From DATKXO01 sp035528995 (GTDB taxonomy: Bacteria; Planctomycetota; Phycisphaerae; UBA1845), in contig DATKXO010000172.1 of NCBI GenBank assembly GCA_035528995.1, forward strand, positions 1 through 28,007: 28,007 nucleotides of DNA, read 5' to 3'. Under the pieces are notes generated by a model that had not been told where the DNA came from, searched no databases, and saw only the letters and a program-made list of their open reading frames with translations. This document shows, piece by piece, positions 1-7,579 of this stretch (the first letter of the stretch is position 1; the number at the start of each line of letters is the position of its first letter). A program made the position numbers and the translations under genes.

Positions 1-1
1 G

Positions 2-112
2 GTTGGCGCGTCGGACTTCTGGTACGACGTGAACATGGACGGAAGCGTGTCGACGGCGGACGGCTCGTCGATCAAGCAGCGTCTGGGCAACTTCGCCCCG
101 ACCTGCCCGTAG
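2..112 (+). CDS. C-terminal end of an exported dockerin-tailed protein (5' truncated by the window)
   Basis: Only the last 36 codons are present; the frame is open to the window edge and stops with TAG at 110-112. The residues contain a dockerin type I / EF-hand calcium-binding repeat: DVNMDGSVSTADG followed by a helix IKQRLG, with Asp/Asn at the expected loop positions 1, 3 and 5. A short tail ending in Cys-Pro follows. In Planctomycetota such repeats usually form the extreme C-terminus of large secreted proteins; what domains lie upstream cannot be known here. The next gene on the same strand also ends in a dockerin-like pair, so the two may be related exported proteins, although 386 bases separate them. 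Confidence 0.7.
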   Translation, partial: VGASDFWYDVNMDGSVSTADGSSIKQRLGNFAPTCP

Positions 113-135
113 GCGGAGAGAGGTCGGCATCGCAA

Positions 136-150
136 GCGCCCACAGGGCGC
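136..150 (+). terminator. Hairpin after the dockerin gene, possible terminator
   Basis: Perfect 6-bp stem GCGCCC / GGGCGC with a 3-base loop (ACA), 24 bases after the TAG stop. There is no T-tract behind it, so it may be a terminator remnant, an mRNA 3' end stabiliser, or chance in GC-rich DNA. Confidence 0.3.
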
Positions 151-452
151 GCGGAAGAGGCTGCCGGGCGTTGGAGCGGCTCCCCGCGAGCGTGGATGCG
201 GCTGCTCATGCGCTCGCTGGGCGTGTGCTTCCCGCCCCGAAGGGTGTCTCCGAGGTCCGGACTGCTTTCGCCGGCCCTGTTTCGCACTTCGCCCGTGGGT
301 TGATGTGGGCGATGGGTAGCACCCCTGATGGCGCGCATAGTCGACCGGGCCCTCCGTGTTCGGCGATGTTTCCCTTAACCGCCCTAGCAAGGTGGTTGCA
401 ATCGACGCCGTGCATGCGATAGGCTGTGGGTAGGCAGGGAGGGATGATGAAG

Positions 453-467
453 GGCGCAGTCTGCGCC
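453..467 (+). promoter_or_regulatory. Hairpin in the probable 5' UTR of the C25 peptidase gene
   Basis: Perfect inverted repeat GGCGCA-GTC-TGCGCC, ending 17 bases before the AAGGAG ribosome binding site (485-490) of the peptidase gene. It could be an operator or a leader hairpin; nothing else around it supports either choice. Confidence 0.25.
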
Positions 468-498
468 AAGGGATCGATAACGAGAAGGAGCTTCCGCA

Positions 499-3258
499 AT
501 GGAACGTGATTACTTCGACATCGCCAGCGGTGTTTCCGCTGGGCGCGGCCGCCGGGTGAGCCTCCTGGCGGCGTTTTTGTTGTTGGCGAACGTGTGCCTG
601 GTCAGCGCGGCGGAGCCGGTCACCGTTGGGCTGGTAGAAGACACGGGCGATCACCTGGTCATCGATTATGCCGTGGGCGACTTCGCCGAGGAGACGGTGC
701 TGATCGAGGGCAAGGAGTACACCCGGATCGCGCTGGGGAAGGAAAGCCCGCTCAAGACGGCGGGGGCGCCCGAGCTACCGAACATCTGCCGCAGCATCAT
801 CATCCCGGGCGACGCGGAGATGGCGGTGAAGGTGCTGACCTCGGAGTACTACGACGTCACGGACGTAGACGTGGTGCCCTCCAAGGGCTTCATCTCGCGG
901 TCGGTCAATCCGGACGACGTTCCGTACACGTTCGGAGCGGTCTATCAGACGGATGCGTTTTACCCGGGCGAAGTGGCCGCCCTGCGGGAGCCGTACGTGC
1001 TGCGCGACTTGCGGGGTGTCGTGGTGGAGGTCAATCCCTTCCAGTACAACCCGGTCACTCGCACGCTTCGGGTGTACACGCGCGTGACGGTGGAGGTGGA
1101 CTCGGCCGGGCCAGGCGAGGTGAACGTGCTGCAGCCGCGCGAGCGGGCGCTGAGCCTGGCGTTTCACCAGATCTACCGGCACCACTTCCTGAACTACGCT
1201 CCGGGGCTGCGGTACACGCCGCTGGAGGAAGACGGCGACATGCTGATCATCTGCCACGACGCGTGGATCGCGAACGTTCAGCCTCTGGTGGCGCATAAAA
1301 ACGGTATCGGCCTGAACACGTCCATCGTGGGCGTCTCGACGATCGGGAACAACTCGACGGCGATCAAGAACTACATCCAGGGGATTTACGATACGAGCGA
1401 CCTGGCCTTCGTGCTGCTGGTGGGTGACGCGGCCGAGGTGGACACGCCCTACGCGTCGGGCGGTTCGTCGGACCCGTCGTACGCTCTGCTGTCGGGCGGC
1501 GACGGCTACCCGGACATTCTGATCGGCCGGTTCTCGGCCCAGTCCGCGGCGGACGTGGACACTCAGGTCGAGCGGACCATCGAGTACGAGCAGATGCCGG
1601 CCACGCAGCAGGACTGGTTCAAGAAGGCGACGGGCATCGCTTCCGATCAGGGCGCGGGGATTGGGGATGACGGGGAGGCCGACTGGCAGCACATGGACAA
1701 CATTCGGGCCGACCTGCTGGCCTACGGCTACACCGTCGTGGATCAGATCTACGATCCGACGGCGTCGGCGTCACAGGTGACGGCGGCGGTCAACGCCGGG
1801 CGCGGACTGATCAACTACTGCGGTCACGGCAGTACCACGTCGTGGGGCACGACGGGGTTCAGCAACACCAACGTCAACGCTTTGGTCAACGACAACATGC
1901 TGCCGTTCATCTTCAGCGTGGCGTGCGTGAACGGGCAGTTCGACGGGTATACGTGCTTTGGCGAGGCGTGGCTGCGGGCGACACACAATGGCGAGCCGAC
2001 CGGGGCGATCGGGATCTATGCGTCCTCGATCAACCAGTCCTGGGCCCCGCCGATGTGCGCCCAGGACGAAAGCGTCGATCTGCTGGTGGCCGAGGCCTAC
2101 GCCAGCTTCGGGGCCCTGTGCTTCGCGGGTTCGTGCCAGATGATCGACGAGTACGGCTCGGGCGGCGAGAGCATGTACAACACGTGGCACGTTTTCGGCG
2201 ACCCGTCGGTGCGGGTGGCGTACCTGGGCCCGATGCCGCCGGTCGCTCAGGACCAGGCGGTGGCAACGCCGACGGGGACGCCGGTGACCGTCACGCTGCA
2301 GGGCGGTGACGACGGTCTGCCCGATCCGCCGGCGGCGCTGGATTACGCGATCACGGCCCTGCCGGCCCACACACTGCAGGACGCGGGCGACGAGCACATC
2401 ATCACGGCCGGCGAGCTGCCGTACACGTTGCTGGGCGATCAGGTGATCTACAAGCCCGGCTGGGGCTTCAACGGGCCGGACAGCTTCCAGTTCCGGGTGG
2501 ACGACGGCGGCGTGCCGCCCGAGGGCGGGGCGTCCAACACGGCCACCGTGTCGATCACGGTGGGCGGTCCGGAGGCGGCGTACACGTTCCCGATGGACGA
2601 CGATCCCGGCTGGAGCACGGAGGCTTCCTGGGCGTTCGGTCAGCCGACGGGCGGGGGATCGGCCGGCGGCGACCCGACCAGCGGATACACCGGCTTGAAG
2701 GTCTATGGCTACAACCTGACCGGCGACTACGCCAACAACCTGCCGGTGCGGTACCTGACGACGACGGCGTTGGACTGCACCGGGATGACCGACGTGGAGC
2801 TGCGGTTCCAGCGGTGGCTGAAGGTGGAGACGTCGTGGTTCGACCACGCCAACATCGAGATTTCCAACAACGGGTCGGACTGGACGACCGTGTGGGTGAA
2901 CGGCACGTCGACGATCATCGACTCGTCGTGGGTCGAGCAGGTCTTCGACATCTCGGCGATGGCCGACGGTCAGCCGGCGGTTTCCATCCGTTGGGGGATG
3001 GGCCCGACCGACGGGTCGTCGACGTATCCGGGCTGGAACATCGACGACGTGGAGATCTGGTGCGTCTTCCCGCCGATGACTGGCGACTGCAACAGCGACA
3101 AGCACGTGACAACAGACGACTACGGCAGCTTCGAGGGGTGTCTCACCGGCCCCGACGGGGGCATTAATTCGGGCTGTGAGTGCGCGAACATGGACGCGGA
3201 CGGCGACGTGGACCTGGACGACTTCGCCCGGTTCCAGTCGTCGTGCAACGGTTCGTAG
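499..3258 (+). CDS. Secreted gingipain-like cysteine peptidase (family C25) with dockerin-like C-terminus
   Basis: This 919-aa protein has a signal peptide (hydrophobic stretch about residues 19-38, cleavage likely at VSA/AEP). A gingipain-type propeptide region follows at about 45-240, then a C25 catalytic domain at about 250-575. The dyad is visible: His443 in CGHGS and Cys476 in SVACVNGQF, 33 residues apart, the spacing I recall for RgpB (His211/Cys244). Behind it are an Ig/cadherin-like domain (about 578-690) and a jelly-roll or MAM-like domain (about 695-858). The tail from residue 860 carries two EF-hand/dockerin-like loops (DCNSDKHVTTDD and DADGDVDLDD) of the type common in Planctomycetota. 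The start is supported by AAGGAG at 485-490, 8 bases before the ATG. It is probably an extracellular or surface-bound endopeptidase; cleavage specificity is not readable. The catalytic pair is intact. It stands alone, with a strong hairpin behind it. Confidence 0.9.
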   Translation: MERDYFDIASGVSAGRGRRVSLLAAFLLLANVCLVSAAEPVTVGLVEDTGDHLVIDYAVGDFAEETVLIEGKEYTRIALGKESPLKTAGAPELPNICRSIIIPGDAEMAVKVLTSEYYDVTDVDVVPSKGFISRSVNPDDVPYTFGAVYQTDAFYPGEVAALREPYVLRDLRGVVVEVNPFQYNPVTRTLRVYTRVTVEVDSAGPGEVNVLQPRERALSLAFHQIYRHHFLNYAPGLRYTPLEEDGDMLIICHDAWIANVQPLVAHKNGIGLNTSIVGVSTIGNNSTAIKNYIQGIYDTSDLAFVLLVGDAAEVDTPYASGGSSDPSYALLSGGDGYPDILIGRFSAQSAADVDTQVERTIEYEQMPATQQDWFKKATGIASDQGAGIGDDGEADWQHMDNIRADLLAYGYTVVDQIYDPTASASQVTAAVNAGRGLINYCGHGSTTSWGTTGFSNTNVNALVNDNMLPFIFSVACVNGQFDGYTCFGEAWLRATHNGEPTGAIGIYASSINQSWAPPMCAQDESVDLLVAEAYASFGALCFAGSCQMIDEYGSGGESMYNTWHVFGDPSVRVAYLGPMPPVAQDQAVATPTGTPVTVTLQGGDDGLPDPPAALDYAITALPAHTLQDAGDEHIITAGELPYTLLGDQVIYKPGWGFNGPDSFQFRVDDGGVPPEGGASNTATVSITVGGPEAAYTFPMDDDPGWSTEASWAFGQPTGGGSAGGDPTSGYTGLKVYGYNLTGDYANNLPVRYLTTTALDCTGMTDVELRFQRWLKVETSWFDHANIEISNNGSDWTTVWVNGTSTIIDSSWVEQVFDISAMADGQPAVSIRWGMGPTDGSSTYPGWNIDDVEIWCVFPPMTGDCNSDKHVTTDDYGSFEGCLTGPDGGINSGCECANMDADGDVDLDDFARFQSSCNGS

Positions 3259-3264
3259 GGACGG

Positions 3265-3339
3265 TCAATCACCCCACCGGCCTCGACCGGCGCCCGGCGC
3301 CCGGTCGAGGCCGGTTGTTTGCGCGCGGTGGGTGATTGA
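3265..3339 (+). terminator. Large nested hairpin, terminator of the C25 peptidase gene
   Basis: Inner perfect 15-bp stem: ACCGGCCTCGACCGG (3276-3290) pairs with 3301-3315 across a 10-base loop, followed by TGTTT. An outer perfect 10-bp arm, TCAATCACCC (3265-3274), pairs with GGGTGATTGA (3330-3339). It begins 6 bases after the peptidase stop codon. A rho-independent-type terminator fits, although the T-rich run is short. Confidence 0.7.
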
Positions 3340-3418
3340 GGCTGCCGCGTCGATCGGGCAGGAAGCCGGGGCGCGGTGCCGCTCGACTTTTTCGGCCGGT
3401 GCGTCCATGCTAGGGGGC

Positions 3419-5608
3419 ATGGACCGCGACGAAGTCTGCTCCCGTTTTCTGGAGGCGGTGTCCTTCGACCTGTACCCGTTTCAGGAGGAGGCGCTGCTGG
3501 CCTGGTTCGAGTCGGAAGACGGGGTGCTGATCTGCGCTCCGACGGGGATGGGCAAGACGCTGATCGCCGAGGCGGCCGTCTTCGAGGCTCTGCACACCGG
3601 CAAGCGGATCTACTACACCACTCCGCTGATCGCCCTGACCGAGCAGAAGTTCCGCGAGATGCAGGGCCTGGTCGAGAAGTGGGGGTTCCGGCGCGAGGAC
3701 GTCGGGCTGATCACGGGAAACCGGCGCGAGAACCCCGACGCGCTGGTGCGCGTCGTTGTAGCGGAAATCCTGCTGAACCATCTGCTGGCCGCGGATGCCT
3801 CGCTGGGCGACCTGGAACACGTCTCGGCCGTGGTGATGGACGAGTTCCACAATTTCAACGATGCGGAACGGGGCGTGGTGTGGGAGCTGTCGCTGGTTCT
3901 GCTGCCGAAGCAGGTTCGGGTGATGCTGCTGTCGGCGACGGTGGGCAATCCGACGGCGTTCTCCGGCTGGCTTCGCAAGCAGCACGGGCGTGCGGTGCGG
4001 GTGGTTCTATCGAACGAGCGGCGCGTGCCGCTGGAGTTCTGCTGGGTTGGTGACAAGCTGCTGACCGAGCATTTGCCGGCCATGATCTCGGCCGAGGATG
4101 CGGAGAATCGGGTTCCGGCGCTGGTCTTCTGCTTCAATCGCGACGAGTGCTGGGAGGTGGCCGAACGGCTCAAGGGGCTGTCGCTCATACCGGCGGAGAC
4201 GCGCAAGCAGATAGAAGCCTACCTCAACGAGCGCCGGGACGAGTTCGCCGAGGGTGCGGGTCCGAAGCTGCGGCAGATGCTGATTCGGGGGGTGGGCGTG
4301 CACCATGCCGGCGTGCTGCCCAAGCACAAGATCATCGTCGAGGAGCTGTTCAATCGGAAACTGATGCCCCTGGTGATCTGCACGGAGACGCTGGCGGCGG
4401 GGATCAACCTGCCGGCCCGGTCGGTGGTGATCAGCACGCTGCTGAAGGGCAAGCATGGCGAGAAGAAGCTGATCCCTCCGTCGTCGGCCCATCAGATGTT
4501 CGGTCGGGCGGGGCGGCCGCAGTTCGACACGCAGGGCTACGTCTACGCCATGGCCCACGAGGATGACGTAAAGTTCGTCAAGTGGAAGAAGAGGTACGAC
4601 CAGATCGACCCCAACTCGAAGGAGCCGGGCCTCCTTCGGGCCCGCAAGCAGCTCGAACGCAAGCGGCCCACCCGGCGCAAGACGGAGCAGTACTGGGTCG
4701 AAGGGCATTTCAAGCAGCTCATCCAGGCGGGGCCGGCCAAGCTGTTCAGCCGGTCGATGATTCCGTACCAGGTGTTGATCTACCTGCTGACCAAGACGGG
4801 TTCGCTGCGTGAGGCCCGCGAGTTTCTGTCCAAGCGGTTCAACAAGCCGGAGCGCATCGAGAAGTTCGGCGAGCAGCTCGACTTCATGCTCGACAACCTT
4901 TCGGCCCTGGGGTACCTGACCAGGGCCGAGGACGGCGAGGCGGTGACGCTGAACGAGAGCATCTATCGCCTGGTGGACTTCCGCAGCGTCGATCCGCTGT
5001 ATGGGGCGTTTCTGGCCGAGCGACTGGCTCGCGGCGATTTCCAGGAGAAGTTGGTGGCGCTGGAGTCGGTTCTGGAGGTGCCGCGGGCGATCCTGCGAAG
5101 CGTGCGTCTTCCCGAGGACCTGCCCCCCGGGCCGTTGCAGACGGAGGTGCTGGAGCCGCTGCTGATCCAGATGGGCGTCGTGCTGGCCAGGCCGGAACGG
5201 CCGGAGGGCGAGCGCTACGGCGACAACCTCGAGGAACTGTGGGGCGACGAGGACCAGGAGCATCCGCCGACGTTTCCGGAGATGCTCAAGCTGGTGTTCG
5301 AAGCGAAGTTGGCGGCGCCGGAGCCGGTGTGGGTGCAGCCCAAGTGGGTGGCGGGTCAGGCGTTCGGGATGGACTGCGAGTTCTTCAAGATGGTCAAGGC
5401 CTGCGACCTGGTCAAGCAGGAGGGGCTGATCCTGCGGCACCTGCTGCGTCTGGTGATCCTGGCCGGCGAGCTGTTCACCATGACGGAGGACCCGGACTAC
5501 GAGCGGATCGGCGAGCTGGCGACCAGGACCTGCCATCGCGTGGACCCGACGTACACGGACCGGTTCCTGCAACAGGAGCAGGAGCGGCAGAAGCTGATGC
5601 AGGTGTGA
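3419..5608 (+). CDS. Ski2-like superfamily 2 DEAD/DEAH-box helicase
   Basis: A 729-aa ATP-dependent helicase with all core motifs. Motif I is APTGMGKT (Lys46). Motif Ia is TTPLIALTEQK. Motif II is DEFH (residues 141-144), motif III SAT (from Ser172), motif V ETLAAGINLPAR, and motif VI QMFGRAGRP (about 358-366). Motif VI of this form and the following winged-helix/helical C-terminus are characteristic of the Ski2-like group (Mtr4/Ski2/Hel308 relatives). The substrate could be RNA or DNA; RNA processing or turnover is the commoner role, but this is inference. The frame is open upstream to 3176, where it overlaps the peptidase gene out of frame. I prefer the ATG at 3419 because FQEEALLAW follows directly as the Q-motif-like region; an AGGGGG lies very close before it. 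ATG 3407 is the alternative. A small unknown gene follows after 70 bases. Confidence 0.88.
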   Translation: MDRDEVCSRFLEAVSFDLYPFQEEALLAWFESEDGVLICAPTGMGKTLIAEAAVFEALHTGKRIYYTTPLIALTEQKFREMQGLVEKWGFRREDVGLITGNRRENPDALVRVVVAEILLNHLLAADASLGDLEHVSAVVMDEFHNFNDAERGVVWELSLVLLPKQVRVMLLSATVGNPTAFSGWLRKQHGRAVRVVLSNERRVPLEFCWVGDKLLTEHLPAMISAEDAENRVPALVFCFNRDECWEVAERLKGLSLIPAETRKQIEAYLNERRDEFAEGAGPKLRQMLIRGVGVHHAGVLPKHKIIVEELFNRKLMPLVICTETLAAGINLPARSVVISTLLKGKHGEKKLIPPSSAHQMFGRAGRPQFDTQGYVYAMAHEDDVKFVKWKKRYDQIDPNSKEPGLLRARKQLERKRPTRRKTEQYWVEGHFKQLIQAGPAKLFSRSMIPYQVLIYLLTKTGSLREAREFLSKRFNKPERIEKFGEQLDFMLDNLSALGYLTRAEDGEAVTLNESIYRLVDFRSVDPLYGAFLAERLARGDFQEKLVALESVLEVPRAILRSVRLPEDLPPGPLQTEVLEPLLIQMGVVLARPERPEGERYGDNLEELWGDEDQEHPPTFPEMLKLVFEAKLAAPEPVWVQPKWVAGQAFGMDCEFFKMVKACDLVKQEGLILRHLLRLVILAGELFTMTEDPDYERIGELATRTCHRVDPTYTDRFLQQEQERQKLMQV

Positions 5609-5678
5609 CGGTCGACGCTCGTTCGGTCCTGATGGCAAGGACGTTTGCTGTTGGGCACGGAGTTATGGAGGCGAGGAC

Positions 5679-6191
5679 ATGGCGGGCCCGCAGGCGACAT
5701 TCCTCCAAGCGTTCTGCGAGGCTTTTGACAAGGCATTTGGGCCGGCTGAATGGGAGACGTCTCGGCAACGAACGGTGGGCGAATTCTGTGCGCGCTGCAG
5801 GAATAAGAAGTATAGGCGCAGTTCTATGCTACGCGCGAATGAGGCCTTCGAGCTGGGAGATCTGCGCGCACGGTGGAGGGACTCCGTTGTTGTCGTGGAG
5901 TACGATCGAGAAGGGGTGGACACGCACAACCTTGTCAAATACTGGCCATACCTGCGCGGGGATTTGGCGGTGGTTCCGCCAACCAGGTTGCTGCTCTGCT
6001 ACTTCTCAGACTGGCGTAGCTGGGGGTCGTCCCGCGACCTATGGGCATGGGTTTATCAACGGATTAGGGACGATTCTGCCTGTAAAGGCAGGCTGATGGC
6101 AGAGCATTTTGACCACGGTAAAGATTCAGAGGAAATGCGAACGACAGGAATCGGCGAAGCACTGGGTTTTCTGAGGGGCCACCTGTGGTAA
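5679..6191 (+). CDS. Hypothetical protein, possibly restriction-endonuclease-like
   Basis: This is a 170-aa soluble protein with a clear GGAGG (5667-5671) 7 bases before its ATG. I do not recognise a named family. The middle has a beta-strand ending in acidic residues, VVVVEYD (Glu74, Asp76), followed by HNLVKYWPYL (Asn84, Lys87, Tyr88, Trp89). That E-x-D then N-x-x-K pattern resembles the core of small PD-(D/E)XK nuclease-like proteins, where a charged strand is followed by an HNxxKYW helix. This is only a pattern match. A second strand, RLLLCYFSDW, and a helix follow. It lies 70 bases after the helicase and is probably co-transcribed with it. Base composition looks less GC-rich than the flanking genes, as in the toxin-antitoxin pair beyond, which suggests acquisition. 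Confidence 0.65.
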   Translation: MAGPQATFLQAFCEAFDKAFGPAEWETSRQRTVGEFCARCRNKKYRRSSMLRANEAFELGDLRARWRDSVVVVEYDREGVDTHNLVKYWPYLRGDLAVVPPTRLLLCYFSDWRSWGSSRDLWAWVYQRIRDDSACKGRLMAEHFDHGKDSEEMRTTGIGEALGFLRGHLW

Positions 6192-6199
6192 CTGGCTAA

Positions 6200-6220
6200 C
6201 CACCGCAGAGGTGGATTGTT
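6200..6220 (+). terminator. Short hairpin with T-rich tail after the nuclease-like gene
   Basis: CCACC-GCAGA-GGTGG stem-loop beginning 9 bases after the TAA stop, followed by ATTGTT. The 5-bp stem is short but the T-rich tail and position fit a terminator. It lies between two convergent genes. Confidence 0.4.
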
Positions 6221-6275
6221 GTGCGCGGTCTCCGGGATGGCCCAAAGGGAGGAGGTGCGGCGTGCCGGGTCGTAA

Positions 6276-6725
6276 TCAAGAGGCTCGTTGGGGCGCCGAT
6301 GCGATCGCTGGAACTTCCTTTAAGACGGGGTACTTCGGTCCCATGGTCAGCAAGAAGCGCGTCCCCCTCGGCTTCGTCCGTGCTGCAATGAGCGATGGCC
6401 AGACAATGATGATGGCACGTGCCTTCTCAAACTGTTTCAGGTTGTGGAGCGCGCCTTTGATTAGGATATGCCGAACGCCGAATTCGGCACACAAGAGCGG
6501 CAGCTTCGGGCCGGGTTTCTTTCCGCGGTCCGCAGATATGACCAACCACTCCTCATCGGCCAACTCTGGTATCCAGTTTTCGTCCTGCTCCCCGTGCCGC
6601 CCTAGCAGATCGAGAAGATGCGCCACATCAACAGGTTCTTCGTATTTGTGAAGAAGCGGGCGCATAGCCTCTACTAACGGTCGCCCGATGTTCTCGTCGA
6701 ATAGGAGCTTGATCGTCGTGCTCAC
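6276..6725 (-). CDS. PIN-like toxin of the VapC45 type
   Basis: A 149-aa protein that opens with KLLFDENIG (Asp10, Glu11), then has GEQDENW (Asp48, Glu49) and VISADRGKKPG (Asp66). These are the acidic positions of the PIN_10 / DUF5615-like 'PIN-like' nuclease fold found in VapC45 toxins; such toxins cut RNA. It starts with GTG and overlaps the 3' end of the upstream antitoxin gene by 4 bases (GTGA), so the two are translationally coupled with the antitoxin first, as usual for these modules. All acidic residues appear intact, so it may be active. The C-terminus (after about residue 110) is Arg/Pro-rich and not conserved in what I recall of the family. Confidence 0.75.
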   Translation of the reverse strand: MSTTIKLLFDENIGRPLVEAMRPLLHKYEEPVDVAHLLDLLGRHGEQDENWIPELADEEWLVISADRGKKPGPKLPLLCAEFGVRHILIKGALHNLKQFEKARAIIIVWPSLIAARTKPRGTRFLLTMGPKYPVLKEVPAIASAPQRAS

Positions 6726-7420
6726 GCGGCTACGGGACCTTTGAGATGGTCGTAAAAACGGATGGCAAGCTCTATAGCAGAAGGATCTACGCCATAGGCG
6801 GTGGCTGCTGCCTCAACGCTTCCCTCAGTTCTGTACGCCTCGTGAAGCGCAATCGCAGTGTAGCCGCATGACTCGATCAACGGTTGCCCCGTTCTCTGGC
6901 GCGGGTCCATCGCAACCGTTTGGTCTAAATGGCGAAAGATCCTATACCTAGTGGCGAGTCCCGCCTCCCCGAACGTCAACTCCTCCATGAACAGCTCGGC
7001 GACTTTACGGATCATCCGTTGGTGCTTCTGCGTCCCCGACACTTGCACCAAACCGGGGCCGTCTCGTCCCTGGATCTGGATGAGGATCTCCTGTCCGAAA
7101 AGGAAGGTCGTATGCCGCATGGCAAACGGGTAGTCCACGCCATAGTCCCGTTGAGCGACCTGTACCGCATCTCGGATTTTTTGCAGCGACACCTTATGGT
7201 CGCGCCGAATCTCTCGGATTGCCAACGCTTGCACAAAGTCGAGGAAGGTGACTTTCCTCTCTGGATCGCCTTCAAGCTGGGCTCGAAGGGCGGGCTCGCC
7301 CCGCCGGTCACCATGAATCCAGCGTGCCATCGCGGCAGGGTGCACTCGGGCATAGAATGCGGCCTCGGAAGGCGTGTACAGCCCGATGGCTAGCAGATCC
7401 TTGGCGGATGGCGCGATCAT
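6722..7420 (-). CDS. Antitoxin of the VapB45 type, DUF433-containing DNA-binding protein
   Basis: A 232-aa protein with an N-terminal MerR-like helix-turn-helix (LYTPSEAAFYARVHPAAMARW, roughly residues 14-35). The C-terminal DUF433-like domain contains two conserved pieces: the region around residue 180 (RQRTGQPLIESCGYTAIAL) and the final helix pair with YGVDPSAIELAIRFYD. DUF433 proteins beside PIN-like DUF5615 proteins form VapBC45 modules; the antitoxin blocks the toxin and probably represses the operon. The gene precedes the toxin and overlaps it by 4 bases. The ribosome binding site before the ATG at 7418-7420 is weak. Base composition is less GC-rich than the housekeeping genes around it. 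Confidence 0.75.
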   Translation of the reverse strand: MIAPSAKDLLAIGLYTPSEAAFYARVHPAAMARWIHGDRRGEPALRAQLEGDPERKVTFLDFVQALAIREIRRDHKVSLQKIRDAVQVAQRDYGVDYPFAMRHTTFLFGQEILIQIQGRDGPGLVQVSGTQKHQRMIRKVAELFMEELTFGEAGLATRYRIFRHLDQTVAMDPRQRTGQPLIESCGYTAIALHEAYRTEGSVEAAATAYGVDPSAIELAIRFYDHLKGPVAA

Positions 7421-7579
7421 ATCGGTTGCCCGCAGTCTTACGGCACGTGTTCCTCTGGAATCTTATCGGCGTCCCGGGTAATTCTCAACCAGAGGTCCTG
7501 GCCCAGCTAGGGGCCTGCTCGCGTGGCCGGCTGCCATGCCTCCGCAGAGGGCTTGGTGGGCGTTTTCGGGGGGCGGGTT
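7421..7579. promoter_or_regulatory. Divergent control region between the toxin-antitoxin operon and the GNAT gene
   Basis: The two genes point away from each other, so both promoters should lie here. A 7-bp inverted repeat, CCTCTGG (7452-7458) and CCAGAGG (7489-7495), with about 30 bases between the arms, is a candidate site for the antitoxin. No convincing -10/-35 pair was found. Confidence 0.3.

Larger units (their letters stand above)
113..498. other. Intergenic region with no convincing gene
   Basis: No reading frame here looks coding: the 83-aa frame at 171-422 and its antisense partners have no recognisable domain and no good ribosome binding site. What it holds is a compact hairpin at 136-150 just after the upstream stop, and a second one at 453-467 before the peptidase ribosome binding site. 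A weak promoter-like pair, TTGCAA (396-401) and ATAGGC (419-424) with 17-base spacing, could drive the peptidase gene, but the match is poor and may be chance. Confidence 0.5.

Noticed and set aside
171..422. Possible 83-aa protein between the dockerin gene and the peptidase
   Set aside because: No ribosome binding site, no recognisable fold, and competing frames on the other strand of similar length.
3176..3418. N-terminal extension of the helicase up to 3176
   Set aside because: It would overlap the peptidase gene's dockerin codons out of frame and cross the terminator hairpin; its residues are Arg/Thr/Ser-rich without structure.
4007..5638. Minus-strand frame of 543 codons
   Set aside because: Antisense shadow of the Ski2-like helicase, rich in His/Gln/Leu/Arg with no domain.
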